A stretch of 7,372 nucleotides of DNA from Verrucomicrobiales bacterium. Its GTDB lineage: Bacteria > Verrucomicrobiota > Verrucomicrobiae > Limisphaerales > UBA9464. Shown in pieces: positions 1-5,468 of this stretch (positions are counted from its first letter, which is position 1; every line of letters starts with the position of its first letter). The notes under the pieces were generated by a model that did not search any database, was not told where the DNA came from, and was given only the letters and a program-made list of their open reading frames with translations. The translations under genes were made by a program, and so were the position numbers. The DNA is taken from positions 1 to 7,372 of the forward strand of contig SXXZ01000249.1 in the NCBI GenBank assembly GCA_005789375.1, given 5' to 3'.

Positions 1-1
1 G

Positions 2-190
2 AAGAAACTCGGATTCCGCATGCTCATGGATGTCATCCCCTTGGATGCCAGCTTGGTGAAGGGGTCTCACGGCGCGCGTCCGTCGTCGCCGTTGGATTGG
101 CCAATAATTCTCTCCGAGCAGCGCCTGCCGGCAGACACGCTACGATCGACCGATGTTTACGGTATTCTGAAATCGGCCGTCCTAGGCTGA
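2..190 (+). CDS. C-terminal fragment of a type I phosphodiesterase / alkaline phosphatase family protein
   Basis: An open frame enters from the left edge and ends at TGA 188-190, leaving the last 62 residues. The fragment reads KKLGFRMLMDVIPLD at its start and contains LVKGSHGARPSS near residues 18-29. A GSHG segment followed by a short tail fits the last metal-binding histidine region of the nucleotide pyrophosphatase/phosphodiesterase (alkaline phosphatase superfamily) fold, which hydrolyses phosphodiester or phosphomonoester bonds using two bound metals. The closing stretch (STDVYGILKSAVLG) fits the end of such proteins as I recall them. The catalytic threonine/serine and the other metal ligands would lie outside the window, so activity cannot be judged. 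The family is recognised from one motif and general resemblance. The next gene starts 81 bp downstream on the same strand, but no functional link is apparent. Confidence 0.6.
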   Translation, partial: KKLGFRMLMDVIPLDASLVKGSHGARPSSPLDWPIILSEQRLPADTLRSTDVYGILKSAVLG

Positions 191-270
191 CACCGCGGTT
201 TAACACAGTCTCTGCAAAGACCAAATTTCGATGAGTATCGAGAATTGGACCAGCGTCAAATCGTGCATCC

Positions 271-1194
271 ATGAAGCCCATTAGGAATCCCTGCCTTAGG
301 GCTATACCGTTCATTTTACTGAGCTGCTTGGGGGTGGCGTTACATGCGGGCACCTCTGATGCAGCGGCAGCAGCGATCGTTGGCACCGGGCAACCTCCGG
401 GCGCTGCGTTCTTGGGGCCATTCCACATGGTGGTGCTTCATCTCCCTATCGGTCTCTTCAGTTTTGCTGCTCTCCTAGAATTGGTGGCGTGGTTGCGGCC
501 CTTTGAAGGGTTGCGTCGAGTCTTGGCGATCAACTTGGGATTGGGCGTGCTCATGGCCACCGTGACCGGGGTGCTAGGCCTGTATCGCTCCGCGGGGGGC
601 GATTATTCGCAGGAACTCTTGCTGTTGCATCGCAATACCGGGATTGCCATGACGGTCTTGGCCGGAGTGACCCTGGTGCTCCACTCGGCGGTGCTTCAGG
701 CAGGAAACCGATGGCTTTGGTGGTATCGGGGTTCTCTGGGAACCACGCTCGCTCTACTAATGGCGGCCAGTCACTACGGGGGTAGCCTGACTCATGGACA
801 GGGGTTCCTGACTCAGAATGCTCCGCAGGCCATCCGCAACTGGATAGCCCGCTGGGATTCTCCGCAAACCAATGGGATTATTTCCCTTTCCCGAGCGGAC
901 GGCGACACCAACGCAGTCGTCGTGGCCCGGTTGTTCGAAGCCAAATGCCTTTCGTGTCACGGTCCTGAAAAACAGAAAGGCCAGTTCCGCATCGACCAGC
1001 GCGAGTCGTTGCTCAAGGGCGGTGAGAGCGGGGTGGCTGCCCTGGTGCCGGGAGATCCGGCGAAGTCAGGACTTTTTCGGATGATTCTCCTGCCGACCAC
1101 GCATGATCTGGTCATGCCTCCTGCGGGCAAACCGCGCCTCGCGGATGCGGATATTCTGGCGGTGTTTCGGTGGATTCAGGCGGGCGCGCCCTGA
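271..1194 (+). CDS. DUF2231 membrane domain fused to a planctomycete-type cytochrome c domain
   Basis: The 307-residue protein has three parts. Residues 1-27 look like a signal peptide or first membrane anchor, with LHA-G as a possible signal peptidase site near residue 26. Residues 48-175 form a DUF2231-like region of about four membrane helices (near 50-74, 84-106, 122-143, 155-170), with histidines at H52, H57, H120, H138, H168 and H175. Residues 217-305 form a cytochrome c domain with heme-attachment motif CLSCH (C226, C229, H230), then GPEKQKGQFRID, a PGDPAKS loop, and MPPAGK with M282 as the likely second heme ligand. The order matches membrane-bound c-type cytochrome proteins of Verrucomicrobiota and Planctomycetota. 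The heme domain should face the periplasm. A role in electron transfer is supported; donor and acceptor are unknown. ATG 271 is the only plausible start because an in-frame TGA lies at 232-234. No clear Shine-Dalgarno sequence precedes it. Confidence 0.88.
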   Translation: MKPIRNPCLRAIPFILLSCLGVALHAGTSDAAAAAIVGTGQPPGAAFLGPFHMVVLHLPIGLFSFAALLELVAWLRPFEGLRRVLAINLGLGVLMATVTGVLGLYRSAGGDYSQELLLLHRNTGIAMTVLAGVTLVLHSAVLQAGNRWLWWYRGSLGTTLALLMAASHYGGSLTHGQGFLTQNAPQAIRNWIARWDSPQTNGIISLSRADGDTNAVVVARLFEAKCLSCHGPEKQKGQFRIDQRESLLKGGESGVAALVPGDPAKSGLFRMILLPTTHDLVMPPAGKPRLADADILAVFRWIQAGAP

Positions 1195-1348
1195 GCCTGA
1201 ACGAGATCTGCTGGATCGGTTGAGTTGGCGGCGTTTGCCTTTGCAAGAGCGTCGTTGTTCGCCCGGCACGGGTCTCAATTTAGCCCGCTTCTCACGCTCG
1301 CCTCGTCTTGCAAAAGAATCCGCGACTCCAGAAGAGACTCGTGACCCT

Positions 1349-2587
1349 TCAGGGTTCTGAGGGAGTTGTGCCGGTCGGAGGAAACACCCCTTCCCAGCGA
1401 GCAACGACGGCGGTGGCGAGGCAGTTGCCCACGAGGTTCACTGTGGTGCGGGCCATGTCCATGAGTTCATCCACGCCGATGATGAGCAGAACGCCCTCCA
1501 GCGGCAGGTCGAAGCTCACCAAAGTGCCCGCCAAGATAACCTGCGAGGCCCGCGGAATACCGGCCATGCCCTTGCTAGTGAGCATCAAGGTGAGAAGCAT
1601 AACCAGTTGCTGGGAGATCGTGAGTTGGACCCCTGCAGCTTGGGCCACGAAGACGGAGGCAACCGCCAGGTAGAGCGTGGACCCGTCGAGATTGAACGAA
1701 TAACCCAGCGGCATGACGAAGCTCACGATGCGCTTGGGCACCCCGAGAGCGGTGAGTCGTTTCATGGCATCCGGCATGGCGGCGTCGGAGGAGGTGGTGG
1801 TGAAGGCCAGAAGGATGGGTTCGCGGAGCTCAGTGAGGAATCGTCGCACGGGCACCCGGGCCCAGAGCGCCATCGGCAGCAAGACCGTGACAGCGAAGAC
1901 GGCCAGCGCCAGGTAGAGCGTTCCGATGAGTTTGGCCAAGTTTGCCAACACCCCGAGGCCGCTGTGACCGACCGTGTAGGCCATGGCCGCGCCGATGCCG
2001 ATGGGAGCGAACTTCATGACCACCCCGGTGAACTTGAACATCACTTCGGTCAACGACTCGCAGAAGCGGAGCATCGGCAGGCGTTGAGCTTCCGGTGTCT
2101 GAGCCAGTGCGATTCCAAAGAAAATAGCGAAGAAGACCACCTGAAGCACATCGTTGGCGGCGGCCGCCTCAAAGAAGCTCTTGGGTACGATGTGCTCGAG
2201 GATGCCGCTGAAGGTGACCTTGGTGGCCGTGACCCCGGTGGTTGCCGAGTTGGCCGGCGGCAGTACCACTCCCACTCCCGGTTCGAAGACATTCACAGCC
2301 ACGAGGCCGATGACCAGAGCCAGGGTGGTCACCACCTCGAAGTAGAGGATCGATTTCCACGCAAGTCGGCCGACCGATTTGAGGTCTTCACTGTGGCCGG
2401 CGATCCCCACAACCAGAGTTCCGAAGACCAAGGGCACCAAGATGCACTTGATCATCTTCAGGAATATGTTGGAGACGACCTTCAGGTTCTGGGACTCGGC
2501 CGGGAAAGCCCACCCCAGCACTAGTCCGCCGAGCATGGCGATAAAGATCCAATGGGTGAGAGAGATGCTCCGCAGAAATCGGGTCAT
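1349..2587 (-). CDS. Dicarboxylate/amino acid:cation symporter (SDF / SLC1-like family)
   Basis: The 412-residue product is a secondary transporter that imports a dicarboxylate or acidic amino acid together with Na+ or H+. The family signatures are all present: the serine-rich first hairpin FTTTSSDAAMP (262-272), the unwound TM7 motif GYSFNLDGST (295-304), the second hairpin SKGMAGIPRAS (338-348), and TM8 with D373, D377, R380 and N384 in DELMDMARTTVN. The TM8 arginine and DMAR pattern resemble the amino-acid branch more than DctA, but the substrate cannot be fixed by eye. The open frame runs 34 codons further upstream to 2689, but that extension is proline-rich, lacks membrane character and overlaps the preceding gene. 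The ATG at 2585-2587 gives MTRFLRSISLTHWIFIAM, a normal start and length for the family. It lies 83 bp behind spmAB on the same strand, so co-transcription is likely. No Shine-Dalgarno sequence is visible. Confidence 0.93.
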   Translation of the reverse strand: MTRFLRSISLTHWIFIAMLGGLVLGWAFPAESQNLKVVSNIFLKMIKCILVPLVFGTLVVGIAGHSEDLKSVGRLAWKSILYFEVVTTLALVIGLVAVNVFEPGVGVVLPPANSATTGVTATKVTFSGILEHIVPKSFFEAAAANDVLQVVFFAIFFGIALAQTPEAQRLPMLRFCESLTEVMFKFTGVVMKFAPIGIGAAMAYTVGHSGLGVLANLAKLIGTLYLALAVFAVTVLLPMALWARVPVRRFLTELREPILLAFTTTSSDAAMPDAMKRLTALGVPKRIVSFVMPLGYSFNLDGSTLYLAVASVFVAQAAGVQLTISQQLVMLLTLMLTSKGMAGIPRASQVILAGTLVSFDLPLEGVLLIIGVDELMDMARTTVNLVGNCLATAVVARWEGVFPPTGTTPSEP

Positions 2588-2647
2588 GCTGTTCGGAGCA
2601 TCAGCCGACCCGGGCCTGGGAAACAAGGGCGGAGCGGAGGGAGGGAC

Positions 2648-2657
2648 GGGACAGGCT
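2648..2657 (-). promoter_or_regulatory. Single copy of the array core AGCCTGTCCC in the spmAB-symporter spacer
   Basis: The 83-bp gap between spmAB and the symporter contains, on the minus strand, the ten bases AGCCTGTCCC that form the core of every unit in the tandem array at 4066-4195. The copy lies 60 nt upstream of the symporter start and reads in that gene's direction. The rest of the gap is pyrimidine-rich on the coding strand, with no clear terminator or Shine-Dalgarno sequence. Whether this is a functional site or chance is open. Confidence 0.3.
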
Positions 2658-2670
2658 GTTTGGTTTCTTC

Positions 2671-3999
2671 TCAGACCATGGCCCGGCAAATGGCGACGGC
2701 GGCGATCGCTCCGGCCGCATCGGCCGCCAAGCCGGCGAGGATCGCATGTCGGGTGCGGCGAATACCAATGGAACCGAAGTAGACCGCGATGACGTAGAAG
2801 GTTGTTTCGGTGCTGCCGAAGAGGGTTCCACCCATACGCGCCAGGAGGCTGTCCGCACCGTGAGTTTTCACCAGATCAGTGAACGCTGCCAGCGTGCCGC
2901 TACCAGTTAGCGGGCGGAGGAGCGTCATGGGTACTAGTTCGGGCGGATAGCCCACCGAATTCAGCAGCGGTTCGAGCCATCGAGTAAATCCCTCGATGCC
3001 ACCGGCTCCTCGGAGGCATCCGATGGCGACGAGCATGGCGACGAGGTACGGAATAATTCGTATAGCTGTTTCGAAGCCCTCCTTGGCTCCACTCACGAAC
3101 TGCTCATGGACGGCCAAGCCTCGAAGTGCGGCGTAGATCGGGATCGCCACCAAGAGGAAGGGCAGGGCCACCAGCGACAAGGCATTGAGGGCTCGCAAGG
3201 CAACGGGAGCAGCCTCGAGGGTGGCCTCGGACCCGGCTGGGGGATGCAGAGTAGCTTCGACGGCAAATCCCGCGAAGCACATGACCAGAACCAGTAATCC
3301 ACAACGGCCAGCCCACCCCAAAGGACCTGGTGCGCTGGGAGGAAAAGCCTCATCCGATTCTTTGGATTCTTCTGCGGGGCAGGGCGGGGTAGGTGACGCA
3401 GTCTGGCTCTCCGATATGCGGAACCAACGCAACCTTTGTGCGATTTTAACCACCACCAGTCCGGTCAGCGAAGAGCATAGCGTAGCCAACAGCGTGGTGC
3501 CGACGATCCAGGTGGGGTTTTTGGAACCATTGGCTGCCAAAACAGCGATAGCCGTCACCGGGATTAACTGAACTGAACCTGTATTAATCGCCAGGAAAGT
3601 GCACATGGCATTGGAAGCCGTATCGGGTTGGGGGTTCAGCCGTTGCAAATCCCGCATAGCCCGAAGGCCCATCGGTGTCGCCGCGTTGGTGAGGCCTAGA
3701 GCGTTGGCGGTAACATTGAGGACTATTGAACCGAGAGCTGGGTGTCCGGGAGGGACTTCGGGAAAGAGACGGCCTAAGACTGGCTGAAGAATTCGAGCCA
3801 AAGTCGTCACCAAACCGGCCTGCTCGGCCAATCGGAGAATGCCCAACCACAGCGCCATGATCCCGATTAAACCCAGGGACACGGTCACGGCTGAATTGGC
3901 TCCCTGAATGGCCCCATCGGTCATTCCACCCAGGCGGCCAGTCATCCCGGCCAACAGTGCCGCGACTGTCAATAGTCCGAGCCAGATCCCGTTCAGCAT
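2671..3999 (-). CDS. Fused spore maturation protein SpmA-SpmB (nucleoside recognition / Gate domains)
   Basis: The 442-residue membrane protein joins two domains that are separate genes in Bacillus. Residues 1-190 match SpmA, with NVTANALGLTNAATPMGLRA (95-114) and FLAINTGSVQLIP (135-147). A polar linker rich in Ser, Pro and Glu spans about 195-225. Residues 226-442 match SpmB, with a helix at 270-290, AKEGFETAIRIIPYLVAM (305-322), LLRPLTGSGTLAAF (360-373) and FGSTETTFYVIAVYFGSIGI (394-413). Both halves belong to the nucleoside-recognition (Gate) family related to nucleoside transporters. In spore formers SpmA and SpmB are needed for spore core dehydration. The fused form occurs in non-sporulating bacteria, where its role is unknown, so transport of a small solute is only an inference. 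The start is well fixed: ATG 3999 follows an in-frame TAA three codons upstream. It probably heads a two-gene unit with the symporter. Confidence 0.88.
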   Translation of the reverse strand: MLNGIWLGLLTVAALLAGMTGRLGGMTDGAIQGANSAVTVSLGLIGIMALWLGILRLAEQAGLVTTLARILQPVLGRLFPEVPPGHPALGSIVLNVTANALGLTNAATPMGLRAMRDLQRLNPQPDTASNAMCTFLAINTGSVQLIPVTAIAVLAANGSKNPTWIVGTTLLATLCSSLTGLVVVKIAQRLRWFRISESQTASPTPPCPAEESKESDEAFPPSAPGPLGWAGRCGLLVLVMCFAGFAVEATLHPPAGSEATLEAAPVALRALNALSLVALPFLLVAIPIYAALRGLAVHEQFVSGAKEGFETAIRIIPYLVAMLVAIGCLRGAGGIEGFTRWLEPLLNSVGYPPELVPMTLLRPLTGSGTLAAFTDLVKTHGADSLLARMGGTLFGSTETTFYVIAVYFGSIGIRRTRHAILAGLAADAAGAIAAVAICRAMV

Positions 4000-4065
4000 T
4001 GAGATTTAACATGGAGACTCCACATCTCTATTTCGATGCCGGAGTTGGGTTTCTTTCAGTAAATC

Positions 4066-4195
4066 GAGCCTGTCCCTTAGAAAGAGCCTGTCCCTTAGAA
4101 GGAGCCTGTCCCTTAGAAGGAGCCTGTCCCTTAGAAAGAGCCTGTCCCTTAGAGAAGGAGCCTGTCCCTTAGAGAAGGAGCCTGTCCCTTGGAAG
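4066..4195 (+). repeat. Tandem array of seven 18-20 bp units, core GAGCCTGTCCCTT
   Basis: Seven adjoining units start at 4066, 4084, 4102, 4120, 4138, 4158 and 4178. The first four and the last are 18 bp long; units five and six are 20 bp. All share GAGCCTGTCCCTT and differ only in the tail: AGAAA (units 1 and 4), AGAAG (2 and 3), AGAGAAG (5 and 6), GGAAG (7). A broken eighth unit, GAGCC, follows at 4196-4200. The near identity of neighbouring copies points to recent expansion by slippage or unequal exchange. The two-base change in units five and six breaks any reading frame, so the array is not coding. No spacers separate the units, so it is not a CRISPR array. Possible roles are a set of protein-binding sites, a transcribed leader element or a passive minisatellite. 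Confidence 0.95.
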
Positions 4196-4204
4196 GAGCC
4201 CTCT

Positions 4205-4230
4205 CGCGGTTTTGTTGGTGAAACCCTGCG
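4205..4230 (+). promoter_or_regulatory. Possible leader hairpin before the FG-GAP gene
   Basis: CGCGGTTT at 4205-4212 can pair with AAACC at 4221-4225 and GCG at 4228-4230, with an 8-nt loop and a 2-nt bulge. It lies between the tandem array and the start codon, ending 22 nt before the ATG. The stem is short and lacks a following U-run, so it is not a clear terminator. If transcribed it could form part of the 5' leader. The evidence is only base pairing found by eye. Confidence 0.2.
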
Positions 4231-4252
4231 GTGGATCCAAGACCCTCGGACC

Positions 4253-5458
4253 ATGCACTCCACCGCTGTTCTTCTCTCTGTGCTGGCTGGCTCTTCGATA
4301 ATGGTGCTGGCCGTGGAGCCGTTGGTTCCACGGTTTCGCGCCGTCAACGTCGACACCAACGTGGCTGTCGGTTACGGGGTGAGCGTGGCCGATGTCGATG
4401 GGGATGGCGGACCGGACATTATTTTGTGCGATGCCAAGCAGATCGCTTGGTACCGGCACCCGAAGTGGGAAAAACATGTAATCGCCGAAAACCTCACGCC
4501 GCAAGATCACGTGTGCGTGGCGGCCGCCGACATTGATGGCGACGGTAAGGCCGAGATCGCGGTGGGGGCTGGCTGGAATCCCGGCGATACGGTGAACAGC
4601 GGGGCGCTCTTCTATCTGGAACCGCCCACCGATCGGACTGCGCGCTGGACTCCAATTCGCTTGCCCCATGAACCCACGATGCACCGCATTCGCTGGGTGA
4701 AGGATTCGCAGGGATGGGCGCTCTGGTCAGTGCCGTTGCACGGGCGGGGCAACAAGGATGGCCAAGGCGTCGGTGCCCGCATCCAGCGCCACCGGCCGTC
4801 GGCCGATCGCCGCCAACCCTGGGCCGTCGAGACGGTGGCCGACCAGTGGCACAAGGCTCACAACTTCGATCCCGTGGTCCGACCGGGCGCGACAACCGTG
4901 ACCCCAGTGCTTGTGGGGTCGGCCGAGGGGGCATTTAGGGGCGTGTTGTCCGGTGCAAACGGTGCAGGCGGACCGGTGACGTGGACTCAGATCGGTGGGC
5001 CCGAAAACGGCGGTGTGGGCGAAATTCGCTCGCTGGGCGATGCGCAGGGTTCTGTGGCGGGTATCTCGCCGATGCACGGCAATCAGTTGGTGGTGTTCCA
5101 TCCGACTGCTTCCGGGGCGGACGCGGCAACGGTCGCGACGGGGCTGGGACGGCGCGAGGTTGTCGACGATGGGTTGATCGACGGCCATGCCTTGGCCTGC
5201 GGTGACTTGCTGGGCATCGGCCAACCGCAAATTGTGGCGGGATGGCGGGCTATGGGGCGGCCGCGCTCGGTGAAGGTGGGCGTGGCGCTTTACGTGCCGG
5301 TGGGGAGCCGGTGGATGAAGGTGTGGGTGGATGACGACGGCATGGCCTGCGAAGACCTCACGCTCGCCGACCTCGACGGCGATGGCCGCCTGGACATCGT
5401 CGCGTCGGGCCGGTCCACCCACAACCTGAAGGTGTACTTCAACGAATCGTCCCGCTGA
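4253..5458 (+). CDS. Exported FG-GAP/VCBS repeat beta-propeller protein
   Basis: The 401-residue protein starts with a signal peptide (MHSTAVLLSVLAGSSIMVLA, 1-20), so it is probably exported. Three clear calcium-binding FG-GAP loops of the form DxDxDGxxD/E are visible: D47-D49-D51-D55, D93-D95-D97-E101 and D373-D375-D377-D381, each followed by a hydrophobic strand (DIIL, EIAV, DIVA). Weaker repeat-like strands occur between them, for example GHALACGDLLGIGQPQIVAG (311-330), in which the acidic loop has degenerated. The pattern fits one complete propeller of about seven blades, with the clearest loops at the two ends, as expected when N- and C-terminal strands close the ring. No catalytic domain is recognised; such proteins usually act in surface binding or as structural modules. 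It is transcribed away from spmAB, downstream of the repeat array, and ends 10 bp from the convergent permease gene. The ATG is chosen because it opens the signal peptide; no Shine-Dalgarno sequence is visible. Confidence 0.85.
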   Translation: MHSTAVLLSVLAGSSIMVLAVEPLVPRFRAVNVDTNVAVGYGVSVADVDGDGGPDIILCDAKQIAWYRHPKWEKHVIAENLTPQDHVCVAAADIDGDGKAEIAVGAGWNPGDTVNSGALFYLEPPTDRTARWTPIRLPHEPTMHRIRWVKDSQGWALWSVPLHGRGNKDGQGVGARIQRHRPSADRRQPWAVETVADQWHKAHNFDPVVRPGATTVTPVLVGSAEGAFRGVLSGANGAGGPVTWTQIGGPENGGVGEIRSLGDAQGSVAGISPMHGNQLVVFHPTASGADAATVATGLGRREVVDDGLIDGHALACGDLLGIGQPQIVAGWRAMGRPRSVKVGVALYVPVGSRWMKVWVDDDGMACEDLTLADLDGDGRLDIVASGRSTHNLKVYFNESSR

Positions 5459-5462
5459 TTCG
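5443..5462. terminator. Weak hairpin at the convergent gene ends
   Basis: CGAATC at 5443-5448 and GATTCG at 5457-5462 form a perfect 6-bp inverted repeat with an 8-nt loop, overlapping the FG-GAP stop codon and reaching into the 10-bp gap before the permease stop. Its position suits a terminator shared by both convergent genes, but there is no T-run on either side and the stem is short. Confidence 0.22.
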
Positions 5463-5468
5463 CCCGGG

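Larger units (their letters stand above)
4000..4252. other. Divergent intergenic spacer with repeat array
   Basis: This 253-bp spacer separates spmAB (leftward) from the FG-GAP gene (rightward), so promoters for both genes should lie here or at its edges. About half is the tandem array. The left flank (4000-4065) contains a short palindrome, GGAGACTCC at 4013-4021, between spmAB and the array. The right flank (4196-4252) contains a possible hairpin. I could not identify a convincing -35/-10 pair in either direction. Open frames can be drawn through the array on both strands, giving low-complexity peptides such as ACPLEG repeats, but they are by-products of the repeat and I do not call them genes. 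Confidence 0.7.

Noticed and set aside
33..428. 131-residue minus-strand open frame covering the start of the cytochrome gene
   Set aside because: It overlaps the end of the phosphodiesterase frame and the signal peptide of the cytochrome gene, and has no family features.
1344..1355. ACCCTTCAGGGT palindrome as a terminator of the symporter
   Set aside because: The 5-bp arms leave only a 2-nt loop and no T-run follows, so a stable terminator hairpin is not expected.
1607..2524. 305-residue plus-strand open frame opposite the symporter
   Set aside because: It is a shadow of the symporter gene: its product is rich in His, Gly, Asp and Glu without domain character, while the opposite frame carries all SDF family motifs.
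2588..2689. N-terminal extension of the symporter to the ATG at 2689
   Set aside because: The extra 34 residues are proline-rich, absent from the family's usual start and would overlap spmAB by 19 bp; the ATG at 2587 gives a normal N-terminus.
4066..4195. CRISPR array
   Set aside because: Units adjoin directly with no unique spacers, units are only 18-20 bp, and there are no cas genes nearby.
4006..4359. Minus-strand open frame with repeated LRDRL-type peptides across the tandem array, and the plus-strand ACPLEG frame at 3957-4172
   Set aside because: Both are produced by the repeat having units that are multiples of three. The 20-bp units shift the frame, the frames run into spmAB or the FG-GAP gene, and no signal or start supports them.
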